A DNA stretch of 64,000 nucleotides from Microbacteriaceae bacterium (GTDB lineage: Bacteria; Actinomycetota; Actinomycetes; Actinomycetales; Microbacteriaceae): positions 124,001-188,000 of the forward strand of contig JAODMT010000020.1 in assembly GCA_025464975.1 (NCBI GenBank). Reading direction: 5' to 3'. Position numbers and translations under genes: made by a program. The notes below the pieces were generated by a model. It searched no databases and had not been told where the DNA came from. It worked only from the letters and a program-made list of their open reading frames with translations. Shown here piece after piece: positions 39,207 to 48,975 of this stretch. Positions within the stretch are counted from its first letter, which is position 1. Each line of letters begins with the position of its first letter.

Positions 39207-39417
39207 GCGGTGAGAGGACCGACCCGAATTCGCCGGCGCCGACCCGAGCGCGCTCGGCCCGGCGAAAAAGCGGAAAAAGTCCGGCAGGGATTCGCAACAC
39301 GCGGCATGGCCTGACCCCCGCTTTCCCCTCTCTCGCCTAGCTTCGAACTAAGAAACCTATACCGGGTAGAACTTTAAGGCTCAGGTAGAGGTTGAAAGTT
39401 TCTAGCGGAGGCCGGAC

Positions 39418-40611
39418 GTGACATCGAACCAGAACTACCTTGCCGTAATCAAGGTCGTCGGAATTGGCGGCGGCGGCGTAAATGCCGTGAACCGGATGAT
39501 CGAACTCGGCCTTCGCGGCGTCGAGTTCATCGCCATCAATACGGATGCCCAGGCGCTCCTGATGAGCGACGCCGACGTCAAACTCGACGTCGGGCGTGAG
39601 CTCACGAGAGGACTCGGAGCGGGTGCGGACCCGGAGGTCGGACGCCGTGCCGCCGAGGATCACGCGGAAGAAATCGAAGAGGCCCTCGCCGGGGCGGACA
39701 TGGTCTTCGTCACGGCCGGCGAGGGCGGCGGCACGGGAACCGGCGGCGCGCCGGTTGTGGCCCGGATTGCGAAGTCGATCGGCGCGCTGACCATCGGTGT
39801 CGTGACTCGGCCATTCGGCTTCGAGGGCAAGCGTCGCGCCGCACAGGCCGACTTGGGAATCTCCGCGCTCAAGAGCGAGGTCGACACCCTCATCGTCGTG
39901 CCGAACGACCGCCTGCTCGAGATCAGTGACCGCGGAATCAGCTTCCTCGAGGCGTTCGCCACGGCGGACCAGGTGCTGCTCGCCGGTGTTCAGGGAATCA
40001 CCGACCTGATCACCACCCCTGGCCTGATCAACCTCGACTTCGCCGACGTGAAGTCGGTGATGCAGGGCGCGGGGTCCGCGCTCATGGGAATTGGATCGAG
40101 TCGGGGCGCGGATCGCGCCATCAAGGCCGCGGAACTCGCGGTTGCCTCGCCGTTGCTCGAGGCGAGCATCGACGGTGCCCACGGCGTGCTCCTGTCCATC
40201 CAGGGCGGATCGAACCTCGGCATCTTCGAGATCAATGATGCGGCACGACTCGTTCAGGAGGCCGTGCACCCCGAGGCCAACATCATCTTCGGTGCCGTCA
40301 TCGACGACACGCTGGGTGACGAAGTGCGCGTGACCGTCATCGCCGCCGGATTCGACGGCGGCGAACCAGTGGTCAAGAAGGAAGAGCGCCGGCCGGCTCT
40401 GATCGACGCGACGCTTCCCGGCGGCTTCGCCGTCGAGTCAGCCAGCGTTGGTTCGTCCGGTTCCTCGTCGAGCGGAGGCGGCCACGTCGCCGTCGCCGAG
40501 ACCGAGTCGAGCGTTCCCAACTGGGCCGCCGAGTCGGACGTCTCCACCGCGCCGAAAGACCCGGTGTTCGACGGCGACGACGACCTGGACATCCCCGACT
40601 TCCTCAAGTAG
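39418..40611 (+). CDS. ftsZ: Cell division GTPase FtsZ
   Basis: [12 protein letters not shown] tubulin signature; C-terminal [10 protein letters not shown]. Confidence 0.99.
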   Translation: MTSNQNYLAVIKVVGIGGGGVNAVNRMIELGLRGVEFIAINTDAQALLMSDADVKLDVGRELTRGLGAGADPEVGRRAAEDHAEEIEEALAGADMVFVTAGEGGGTGTGGAPVVARIAKSIGALTIGVVTRPFGFEGKRRAAQADLGISALKSEVDTLIVVPNDRLLEISDRGISFLEAFATADQVLLAGVQGITDLITTPGLINLDFADVKSVMQGAGSALMGIGSSRGADRAIKAAELAVASPLLEASIDGAHGVLLSIQGGSNLGIFEINDAARLVQEAVHPEANIIFGAVIDDTLGDEVRVTVIAAGFDGGEPVVKKEERRPALIDATLPGGFAVESASVGSSGSSSSGGGHVAVAETESSVPNWAAESDVSTAPKDPVFDGDDDLDIPDFLK

Positions 40612-40635
40612 CCGATCGACCGCCTTGGCACCCGC

Positions 40636-41331
40636 ATGACCAACCCGCAAACACCCGGCCCAGACTCGCTCGCCGAGCGACTGGCCGCGGTGCGTGCCGG
40701 AATTGCGGATGCCGCCGCGCACGCCGGACGCGATCCAGACGACATCACGACCATCGTCGTCACCAAGTTCCACCCGGCCACTCTCGTGCGCCAACTCTTC
40801 GACCTCGGGGTTCGAGAGGTGGGGGAGAACCGCCATCAGGAGGCGCAAGCCAAGGCTGCGGAGCTCGGGGACCTGGACCTGGGCTGGAACTTCATCGGAC
40901 AGCTGCAGAGCAAGAAGGCGCGCCAGGTGCGGGGGTACGCGCACTCGGTCCACTCGCTCGACCGCGAATCCGTGGTCGACGCCCTGTCGTCGACGGATGG
41001 TTCGATCGACGGTTTTGTGCAGCTCAACCTCACCGACGACCCGAGCCGCGGCGGGGTGAAGGATGCCGGGCTGGAGTCGCTGGCCGAGCGCGTACTCAAC
41101 ACCCCGGGGCTCACGCTCCGCGGGGTCATGGCTGTCGCTCCGATCGACGAGGATCCGCGGCGCGCGTTCGCTCGGGTGCGAATCGCATCGGAGCGAGTTC
41201 GCCGAATTGCGCCGGACGCCCGGTTCATTTCGGCCGGCATGTCCGGCGACTATCGCGAGGCGATTCTCGAGGGCGCGACACACCTGCGGATTGGATCCGC
41301 AATAACCGGAAACCGACCGACCCACGGTTAA
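40636..41331 (+). CDS. YggS-family PLP-binding protein
   Basis: VTKFHPATLVRQLFDLGVREVGENRHQEAQAKAAEL; DLGWNFIGQLQSKKAR. Confidence 0.93.
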   Translation: MTNPQTPGPDSLAERLAAVRAGIADAAAHAGRDPDDITTIVVTKFHPATLVRQLFDLGVREVGENRHQEAQAKAAELGDLDLGWNFIGQLQSKKARQVRGYAHSVHSLDRESVVDALSSTDGSIDGFVQLNLTDDPSRGGVKDAGLESLAERVLNTPGLTLRGVMAVAPIDEDPRRAFARVRIASERVRRIAPDARFISAGMSGDYREAILEGATHLRIGSAITGNRPTHG

Positions 41332-41366
41332 TCTGAACTCACGAGTTTCACCACAGGAGGCACGAA

Positions 41367-41879
41367 ATGGCTAACCCACTGCGCAAGACCATGGTTTATC
41401 TTGGCCTTGCCGATGAGGAGTTCGACTACCAGGAGGAGGCACCCACCGCGGCGCCGACACCTGCGTCAACCACCCCTGCGCCAACTGCCCCTCTGGTTCC
41501 CCAGGCGAAGCAGCCGGCCCCGACCTCAGCAAACCGAGCACCGGTAACGCCGCTGCGCCGTGCACCAACGCAGAAGATTGTGGCTCCAACTGAAATGAAT
41601 GAAATCCTCACGGTGCACCCGCACCAGTACAAGGACGCTCAGGTAATCGCGGAGTCGTTCCGCGACGGTATCCCGGTGATCATCAACCTGACCCAGATGA
41701 GCGAACCGGAGGCTCGCCGCCTCATCGACTTTGCCAGTGGACTCTCACAGGGGCTGTACGGCAAAATCGAACGCGTGACAAATAAGGTGTTCCTGCTCTC
41801 GCCAGCTCACGTTGCCGTGAGCGGTGACCAGCCCGACGTCGAGACAGACGTCGACGCTTCATTCTTCGCGCAGTCATAA
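41367..41879 (+). CDS. sepF: Cell division protein SepF
   Basis: [48 protein letters not shown]. Confidence 0.96.
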   Translation: MANPLRKTMVYLGLADEEFDYQEEAPTAAPTPASTTPAPTAPLVPQAKQPAPTSANRAPVTPLRRAPTQKIVAPTEMNEILTVHPHQYKDAQVIAESFRDGIPVIINLTQMSEPEARRLIDFASGLSQGLYGKIERVTNKVFLLSPAHVAVSGDQPDVETDVDASFFAQS

Positions 41880-41921
41880 TCGCTGCCCCGGCAGCCGGTA
41901 GGACTACGCCCGAAACGCACG

Positions 41922-42230
41922 GTGACCGAAATCAATATTGTGGCAATACCGGCGACAATCGCCTATTACCTGCTGTTGCTCTACTCCTTCGTGATGTGGG
42001 GGCGCTTCATCCTTGACCTCGTGCGCAACTTCGCGCGCGGTTGGCGGCCGCGCGGTTTTACGCTGGTTCTCTCGGAAATCATCTACGCCCTCACCGACCC
42101 GCCGATACGACTGGTTCGCCGGATCGTACCGACCATTCGAATCGGTGGGTTCGCGCTGGACTTCTCCTGGAGCATCGTGATGATCGTGACGCTGATCCTG
42201 CTCTCGATTACCTCGGCGATGAGCTACTAG
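41922..42230 (+). CDS. YggT-family membrane protein
   Basis: Two-TM ORF with ALTDPPIRLVRRIVPTIRIGGFALDFSW. Confidence 0.92.
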   Translation: MTEINIVAIPATIAYYLLLLYSFVMWGRFILDLVRNFARGWRPRGFTLVLSEIIYALTDPPIRLVRRIVPTIRIGGFALDFSWSIVMIVTLILLSITSAMSY

Positions 42231-42326
42231 CCACGACGCATTGCACTCCCACCGGAGCACACCTTGTACTGTTGCACCGTGTGTGGAACACCCCGCCGAA
42301 GCACGACCCGATCATCCCGCATGTTT

Positions 42327-42342
42327 GCTAGCGTTAGCTAAC
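42327..42342. promoter_or_regulatory. Adjacent palindromes GCTAGC and GTTAGCTAAC upstream of divIVA
   Basis: Read directly; intergenic, close to divIVA. Confidence 0.55.
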
Positions 42343-42385
42343 TGTTATTAGCGCTGTACCAGAGACTTTTTGAAGGTGGCACCCC

Positions 42386-43153
42386 ATGGCACTAACGCCT
42401 GAAGACGTAGTCAACAAGCGATTCCAGCCGACCAAATTCCGCGAGGGATACGATCAGGATGAGGTCGACGACTTCCTCGACGAGGTGGTTGTTGAACTGC
42501 GTCGCCTCACTCAGGAGAACGACGAGCTCCGCCAGCGTCTGATCGCCGGCGAGTCGCGTGGCGGAGAGCAGGCGCCAGCCCCGCAGCCCGCACCGGTCGT
42601 CGAGGCCGAGCAGGCGCAACCGCAGTTCGTGGCCACTCCCGTTGCCGCGGCGCCAGTGCCGGCGCCAGTCTCGTACCCGTCGAGCGACCAGGATGCGATT
42701 GACGCGGGAAGCACCAACAATCTCCTTCAACTTGCTCGCAAGCTGCATGAAGAGCACGTCCGCGAAGGAATCGAGAAGCGCGACGCCCTCATCGCAGAGG
42801 GCCACGCCACGGCCGCACGGGTCGTCAGCGAGGCGGAAGCGGCGCAACGAGCCCAGATCTCGACCCTCGAGCAGGAGAGGTCGGTGCTCGAGCAGGAGAA
42901 GTCGGTCGTCGAGCGCGAAAAGTCCGCGGTTGAGCGCGAGAAGACCGTGATCGAACAGCAGATCGACGAGCTCCGCACGTTCGAGCGCGAGTACCGGCAG
43001 AAGCTTAAGAGCTACATCGAGGGTCAGTTGAGGGACCTCGACTCGACCGAAGGCCAGTCTGCCGAGCCCGGCACGTCGTTCGAGAGTATCGCCGCCGGTT
43101 CCAACGCGCAGTCCGCCCCACCCGCAAGTTTCCAGGGCTTTGGCGGCAACTGA
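42386..43153 (+). CDS. divIVA: DivIVA/Wag31 polar growth protein
   Basis: MALTPEDVVNKRFQPTKFREGYDQDEVDDFLDEV; coiled coil. Confidence 0.97.
   Translation: MALTPEDVVNKRFQPTKFREGYDQDEVDDFLDEVVVELRRLTQENDELRQRLIAGESRGGEQAPAPQPAPVVEAEQAQPQFVATPVAAAPVPAPVSYPSSDQDAIDAGSTNNLLQLARKLHEEHVREGIEKRDALIAEGHATAARVVSEAEAAQRAQISTLEQERSVLEQEKSVVEREKSAVEREKTVIEQQIDELRTFEREYRQKLKSYIEGQLRDLDSTEGQSAEPGTSFESIAAGSNAQSAPPASFQGFGGN
42866..42970 (+). repeat. In-frame 21-bp (heptad) tandem repeat within divIVA
   Basis: LEQERSV/LEQEKSV/VEREKSA/VEREKTV/IEQQIDE, five 21-bp units. Confidence 0.85.
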
Positions 43154-43793
43154 GGCGCAGGCGGAGGTTCGCGCGTCGAGGGTCAGCGTCAGAGCGCTTA
43201 TCGCGCTGGCCATCGTCGCGCTGGCTGTCTACGGCCTCGATCAGTTCACCAAGTTCCTCATCGTCAAGAATCTGACGGAGAACGAGCAGGTTCAGGCCAT
43301 CGGCACGGTCCTGCAATTCCACTTCGTGAAGAACTCGGGTGCCGCCTTCTCGATTGCGAGCGGGTCCACCTGGGTGTTCTCGATCGCGGCCTCCGCCGTG
43401 ACCGTCTTCATCATTGGATTTTCCCGGCGCATCCGCTCGGTCGGCTGGGCGGTCCTGTTCGGAATGTTGCTCGGCGGCACCACCGGCAACCTCACGGACC
43501 GCCTGTTTCGGGAGCCGGGCTTCGGGGTGGGTCACGTCGTCGACTTCATCCAGGTCGCCGGGTTCCCGGCAATCTTCAACATTGCCGACTCGTTCATCGT
43601 TGCCAGCATGGGCCTGTTCATCATCCTGACGCTACGCGGAATCGGCCTCGACGGTCGCCGGGCGACAGCCCGTAAGTCAACGCAGACCGACGAGCACGCG
43701 GTCGCCGCACCAACCAGCCAGGAGCCGGACGCCGACCAGCCTCCGGTCATCGAGCCGGCCTCCGCCCCCGAGGCCCACGGGGACGGAAAATAG
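43140..43793 (+). CDS. lspA: Lipoprotein signal peptidase
   Basis: [40 protein letters not shown]; start codon uncertain (TTG). Confidence 0.93.
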   Translation: MAATEAQAEVRASRVSVRALIALAIVALAVYGLDQFTKFLIVKNLTENEQVQAIGTVLQFHFVKNSGAAFSIASGSTWVFSIAASAVTVFIIGFSRRIRSVGWAVLFGMLLGGTTGNLTDRLFREPGFGVGHVVDFIQVAGFPAIFNIADSFIVASMGLFIILTLRGIGLDGRRATARKSTQTDEHAVAAPTSQEPDADQPPVIEPASAPEAHGDGK

Positions 43794-43795
43794 CG

Positions 43796-44716
43796 ATGGA
43801 GTCGCGAAGCCTCCCCGTGCCCGACGGACTGGCCGGGGAACGGGTGGATGCCGCCCTGGCCAAGCTCATGGGCTTTTCCAGGAGCTTCGCCGCAGAGGTC
43901 GCCGAATCGGGCGGCGTGGTCGTGGACGGGGTGACCCTCGGCAAGTCCGACCGGCTGCACGCTGAGAGCTGGCTCGAGGTCAGCTGGCGGCCTCGGGAGG
44001 CCCCCTCCATCCAACCGATCATCGTGCCTGACCTCGACATCGTGTACGACGATGACGACATCGTGGTCGTGCATAAACCGGTCGGCGTCGCGGCGCACCC
44101 ATCGGTCGGATGGACCGGTCCGACGGTGCTCGGCGCGCTTGCCGGCGCGGGGTTCCGGATCTCCACCTCCGGGGCGGCCGAGCGCGCAGGAATCGTTCAC
44201 CGTCTGGACGCCGGAACAAGCGGTCTCATGGTCGTGGCGAAGAGCGAGCGGGCGTACACCGAGCTGAAGCGGCAGTTTCACGACCGGGAGGTCGAGAAGA
44301 TCTACCACGCCGTAGTGCAAGGGCATCCCGACCCCTCGTCGGGAACCATCGAGGCGCCCATTGGGCGGCATCCCAGCTCGAGCTGGAAGTTTGCCGTTAC
44401 CGCAGACGGCAAGCCCTCCGTTACCCACTACGAAACCATCGAGGCCTTCCCGAGCGCCTCGCTGCTGGAGGTTCATCTCGAGACGGGGCGAACCCACCAG
44501 ATTCGGGTGCATATGGCCGCCCAGCGGCATCCGTGCGTCGGCGACGCGATGTACGGAGCCGATCCGACCATCACGTCAAGGCTCGGGCTCACCCGGCAGT
44601 GGCTGCACGCCAAACAGCTCGGATTCCGACACCCAGGAACCGGAGAACGGGTGCAATTTTCGAGCGAGTACCCCGCCGACTTGCAACACGCGCTGGACGT
44701 GCTGCGCGGAGACTGA
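43796..44716 (+). CDS. rluD: Pseudouridine synthase RluD family
   Basis: [29 protein letters not shown]. Confidence 0.95.
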   Translation: MESRSLPVPDGLAGERVDAALAKLMGFSRSFAAEVAESGGVVVDGVTLGKSDRLHAESWLEVSWRPREAPSIQPIIVPDLDIVYDDDDIVVVHKPVGVAAHPSVGWTGPTVLGALAGAGFRISTSGAAERAGIVHRLDAGTSGLMVVAKSERAYTELKRQFHDREVEKIYHAVVQGHPDPSSGTIEAPIGRHPSSSWKFAVTADGKPSVTHYETIEAFPSASLLEVHLETGRTHQIRVHMAAQRHPCVGDAMYGADPTITSRLGLTRQWLHAKQLGFRHPGTGERVQFSSEYPADLQHALDVLRGD

Positions 44717-44760
44717 TGCGGGCTTAAGCTGAGTGTTCACGAGAGCCAGTCGGAGAAGCA

Positions 44761-47700
44761 GTGCCACCCAGCAACGATTCATTTGTGCATCTGCACGTGC
44801 ACAGCGAGTACTCGATGTTGGACGGTGCGGCGCGAGTCGGACCGCTCATGAAGGCCGCGGCCGAGCAGCAGATGCCGGCCATCGCCGTCACCGACCACGG
44901 CAACATGTTCGGCGCCTACGACTTCTGGAAACAGGCAACGGCCAACGGGGTCAAGCCGATCATCGGCACCGAGGCCTACATCACCCCTGGAACCGCGCGG
45001 CAGGACCGCACCCGGGTGCGATGGGGGGCCAACCACCAGACTCAAGACGACGTCGGCGGCTCCGGTTCGTACACGCACATGACGCTGCTCTCGGAAAACA
45101 ACGAGGGAATGCACAACCTGTTCCGGCTGTCGTCGCTGGCGTCGATCGAGGGCTTCTACTTCAAGCCGCGCATGGACCGGGAGTTGCTCAGTCGGTACGC
45201 GAAGGGAATCATCGCCACCACCGGTTGCGTCGGCGGCGAGGTGCAGACCCGGCTCCGGCTCGGGCAGTATGCGGAGGCACGGCAGGCGGCATCCGACTTT
45301 CAAGACATCTTCGGCAAGGAAAACTTCTTCGCGGAGGTGATGGATCACGGCATCGATATCGAGCGTCGAACGATGCAGGATCTGTTGCGCCTCGCGAAGG
45401 AGCTCGATCTCCCGCTCGTCGCCAGCAATGACCTGCACTACACCCACGCGCACGACGCCACGGCGCACGCTGCGCTGCTGTGCGTGCAGTCCGCGTCGAC
45501 CCTCGACGATCCCAACCGGTTCAAGTTCGACTCGAACGAGTTCTACCTGAAGTCGGCGGCAGAAATGCGTCACCTGTTCCGTGACCATCCCGAGGCCTGC
45601 GACAACACGCTGCTCATCGCCGAGCGTTGCGAGGTCGGGTTCGAGGGGCGCGACCTCATGCCACGCTTCCCGGTGCCCGAGGGGGAGACCGAGGCGACGT
45701 GGTTCGAAAAAGAGGTGAAGGCCGGAATGCTTCGCCGCTTCAACAACGCGCCGTCCGAGGCGCACCTCGCCCAGGCGCAGTACGAGATCGACGTCATCAA
45801 GCAGATGGGCTTCCCCGGATACTTCCTTGTCGTCGCGGACTTCATCGCCTGGGCGAAGAGCCAGGGCATCCGCGTCGGACCGGGTCGCGGGTCGGCCGCC
45901 GGGTCGATGGCCTCCTACGCGATGGGCATTACCGAGCTCGATCCACTGGCCCACGGCCTCATTTTCGAGCGCTTTCTCAACCCCGACAGGGTCTCGATGC
46001 CCGACGTCGACGTCGACTTCGACGACCGTCGCCGCCCGGAGGTTATCCGGTACGTCACCGAGAAATACGGAGACGACCGGGTCGCCCAGATTGTGACCTA
46101 CGGAACGATCAAGGCGAAGCAGGCGCTCAAGGACTCGGCCCGGGTGCTCGGGATGCCGTACTCGGTCGGCGAGAAGCTGACCAAGGCCATGCCGCCGGCC
46201 ATCATGGGCAAAGACATCTCCCTCGGTGACATCCTCGACAAGGACGCCCCGCGCTACAAGGAGGCCGCCGACTTTCGCGCAGTTCTCGACTCCGATCAGG
46301 AGGCGGCAAAGGTTTTCGAGACCGCGCGAGGCATCGAGAATCTGAAGCGGCAATGGGGCGTGCACGCGGCAGGCGTCATCATGTCGGCCGAGCCGCTGCT
46401 CGACGTGCTTCCGATCATGAAGCGCGAAGACGACGGCGCCATCATCACCCAGTTCGACCAGCCGCCGCTGGAGTCGCTCGGCCTGATCAAGATGGACTTC
46501 CTCGGGCTCCGCAACCTCACGATCATCGAAGATGCGCTTCGCATGATCGAGCAAAACACCGGCTCGAAGCTGGTCATCGAGGACCTCGATCTGGACGCCG
46601 ACCAGAAGACCTACGACCTGCTCGCCCGCGGCGACACGCTCGGCGTCTTCCAGCTCGATGGTGGGCCGATGCGCTCGCTGCTCAAGCAACTCAAGCCGAC
46701 GAGCTTCGAAGACATCTCCGCCGTCATCGCCCTGTACCGACCCGGCCCGATGGGCATGAACTCGCACACGAACTACGCCCTCCGCAAGAACGGGCTGCAG
46801 AAGATCGAGGCGATCCATCCGGAACTCGAGGAACCGCTGCGCGAGAGCCTCGGCATCACCTACGGCCTCATCGTCTATCAGGAGCAGGTGATGTCTGTCG
46901 CCCAGAAGGTCGCCGGGTTCTCGCTCGGTCAGGCGGACGTGCTTCGGCGCGCGATGGGCAAGAAGAAGAAGTCAGAGCTCGACAAGCAGTACGCCGACTT
47001 CGAGGCCGGGATGTTGGGCAACGGCTACAGCGCGCAAGCGGTCAAGGTGCTGTGGGACACCCTGATGCCGTTCGCCGACTACGCCTTCAACAAGGCGCAC
47101 AGCGCCGGCTACGGTGTGCTCAGTTACTGGACTGCGTACCTCAAGGCGAATCATCCGGCCGAGTACATGGCGGCGCTTCTCACGAGCGTCGGAGACTCGA
47201 AAGACAAGCTCGGGCTGTATCTCAGCGAGTGCCGTCGCATGGGCATCAGGGTGCTCGCGCCCGACGTCAACGAGTCGAGCGGCGACTTCACCGCGGTCGG
47301 TGGCGACATTCGCTTCGGCCTCGGGGCAATCCGCAACGTCGGCTCCAACGTGGTCGATGCAATCGCGAAGGCGCGAGAGGAGAAGGGTCGCTTCGAGTCG
47401 TTCCACGACTTCCTGCGCAAGGTTCCGATCCAGGTCGCGAACAAGCGGACCGTCGAGTCGCTGATCAAGTCGGGAGCCTTCGATTCGACCGGCGCGACGC
47501 GGCGTGCGCTGCTCGAAATCCACGAGGACGCGATCGACTCTGCGGTGAGCGACAAGCGCGCCGAGGCGAACGGGCAGGTCGGCTTCGACTTCGACAGCCT
47601 GTGGGACGAGCCGCAAGCGGTGAATCAGGTTCCAGACCGACCGGAGTGGTCAAAGCGGGACAAGCTCGCATTCGAACGCGAGATGCTCGGGCTCTACGTG

Positions 47701-48282
47701 TCGGATCACCCCCTCGCCGGTCTCGAACTCCAGCTGGCCAAGCATGCGAGCACGACGATTCTCGAAGTGCTCGGCGGGGATGTCGCCGGCGACGGCGAAC
47801 ACGTGACGATAGCCGGTCTCATCACGTCAGTTCAGCATCGCACCGCACGCAATTCCGGCAATCAGTATGGTCTCATCACCGTGGAGGACTTTGCGGGGGA
47901 GATTACCGTGATGTTCCTCGGCAAGGCGTATCAGGAGTTCTCTCCCGCGCTAACCAATGACGCTATAGTCGTCGTGCGCGGGCGGGTAAGCGTGCGAGAC
48001 GACGGGATGAACCTGCACGCATCGAGCATGTTCACCCCCGACCTCGGCCAGAGTCTCGGTTCGGGTCCGCTCACGATCTCCATGCCGGAGTTCCGGGCGA
48101 CGACGGACGTGGTTACGCAGTTGAATGACGTGCTCATCCGACACTCCGGCGACACCGAGGTGCGGCTGAAGCTCGTGAAGGGCGAGACCGCGCGGGTATT
48201 CGAGGTCCCGTTCCCGGTGTCGGTGAACGCGGACCTCTACGGCGAGCTCAAGTCCCTGCTCGGGCCGAACTGCGTCGTCTAG
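44761..48282 (+). CDS. dnaE: DNA polymerase III alpha subunit
   Basis: 1173 aa; PHP domain VHLHVHSEYSMLDGAAR; PDVDVDFDDRRR. Confidence 0.98.
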   Translation: MPPSNDSFVHLHVHSEYSMLDGAARVGPLMKAAAEQQMPAIAVTDHGNMFGAYDFWKQATANGVKPIIGTEAYITPGTARQDRTRVRWGANHQTQDDVGGSGSYTHMTLLSENNEGMHNLFRLSSLASIEGFYFKPRMDRELLSRYAKGIIATTGCVGGEVQTRLRLGQYAEARQAASDFQDIFGKENFFAEVMDHGIDIERRTMQDLLRLAKELDLPLVASNDLHYTHAHDATAHAALLCVQSASTLDDPNRFKFDSNEFYLKSAAEMRHLFRDHPEACDNTLLIAERCEVGFEGRDLMPRFPVPEGETEATWFEKEVKAGMLRRFNNAPSEAHLAQAQYEIDVIKQMGFPGYFLVVADFIAWAKSQGIRVGPGRGSAAGSMASYAMGITELDPLAHGLIFERFLNPDRVSMPDVDVDFDDRRRPEVIRYVTEKYGDDRVAQIVTYGTIKAKQALKDSARVLGMPYSVGEKLTKAMPPAIMGKDISLGDILDKDAPRYKEAADFRAVLDSDQEAAKVFETARGIENLKRQWGVHAAGVIMSAEPLLDVLPIMKREDDGAIITQFDQPPLESLGLIKMDFLGLRNLTIIEDALRMIEQNTGSKLVIEDLDLDADQKTYDLLARGDTLGVFQLDGGPMRSLLKQLKPTSFEDISAVIALYRPGPMGMNSHTNYALRKNGLQKIEAIHPELEEPLRESLGITYGLIVYQEQVMSVAQKVAGFSLGQADVLRRAMGKKKKSELDKQYADFEAGMLGNGYSAQAVKVLWDTLMPFADYAFNKAHSAGYGVLSYWTAYLKANHPAEYMAALLTSVGDSKDKLGLYLSECRRMGIRVLAPDVNESSGDFTAVGGDIRFGLGAIRNVGSNVVDAIAKAREEKGRFESFHDFLRKVPIQVANKRTVESLIKSGAFDSTGATRRALLEIHEDAIDSAVSDKRAEANGQVGFDFDSLWDEPQAVNQVPDRPEWSKRDKLAFEREMLGLYVSDHPLAGLELQLAKHASTTILEVLGGDVAGDGEHVTIAGLITSVQHRTARNSGNQYGLITVEDFAGEITVMFLGKAYQEFSPALTNDAIVVVRGRVSVRDDGMNLHASSMFTPDLGQSLGSGPLTISMPEFRATTDVVTQLNDVLIRHSGDTEVRLKLVKGETARVFEVPFPVSVNADLYGELKSLLGPNCVV

Positions 48283-48371
48283 GCGCTGTGACCCCTAGTC
48301 GAGACCTGCGGCCGCCGGTTCTTCACGGCAACGAAAGTGTTTTCGTGAGCGGGCGCTCGCTACGCCGACGG

Positions 48372-48890
48372 TCAGACCTGGTCTCCGGGCTTCAGGTAGG
48401 TGCGCTCGTGGTAGATGAGCGCGTCATCCGGATCGCCGACCGCGCCCTCCTCGATCTGCACGACGATCACGGCGTTGCCGGCGACGGGAAAGCGCTCGAC
48501 TATTCTGCCGATCATCCACGACGTTACCCCCTTGAGAATCGGGAGCCCGTGCGGGCCGACGAACCAGTGGTCGCCGTCGAAACGGAGATCGTGAGACCCA
48601 GACATCCGCTCGGCGAGGTTCCGGGTGCGCACCCCCATGGTGTGAATTGCCACGTAGTCGGTGCTCTCGATCGCCGGCCAAGCGCTCGCGACCCTGGCCA
48701 TGTTGAAGGTTGCGAGCGGCGGAACCGCGGCGAGCGAGGCGAGCGAGGTTGCCGTGAATCCAACCTGTTTGCCGTCCGGAGTCACCGCCGTGATGACGAC
48801 TACGCCGGCGGCGTGCCGACGGAACGCGTGCTTGAAAGCGGCAAGGGCATCTGGTTCTTCCGGAATGCTCACGGCGGCTGACCTGTCCAT
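48372..48890 (-). CDS. Flavin reductase-like (FMN-binding split barrel) protein
   Basis: FRRHAAGVVVITAVTPDGKQVGFTATSLASLAAVPPLATFNM. Confidence 0.88.
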   Translation of the reverse strand: MDRSAAVSIPEEPDALAAFKHAFRRHAAGVVVITAVTPDGKQVGFTATSLASLAAVPPLATFNMARVASAWPAIESTDYVAIHTMGVRTRNLAERMSGSHDLRFDGDHWFVGPHGLPILKGVTSWMIGRIVERFPVAGNAVIVVQIEEGAVGDPDDALIYHERTYLKPGDQV

Positions 48891-48975
48891 ATTCAGTGTT
48901 AATTTCCCCTTACCAGCGGATATTCCGCGGCCTCGTCGAAGCCACGGTCGGCAGCGCAAGTAAGATAAAGCCGCC

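Noticed and set aside
39268-39300. Resemblance of AAAAAGTCCGGCAGGG to the RNase P RNA signature GAAAGTCCGGGCT
   Set aside because: Region between ftsQ and ftsZ is only ~210 bp and lacks the remaining rnpB elements.
44779-46818. 679-aa minus-strand ORF opposite dnaE
   Set aside because: Antisense shadow ORF; dnaE on the plus strand has full family motifs.
46353-47960. 535-aa plus-strand ORF inside dnaE in another frame
   Set aside because: Out-of-frame Arg/Gly/Ala-rich translation of dnaE.
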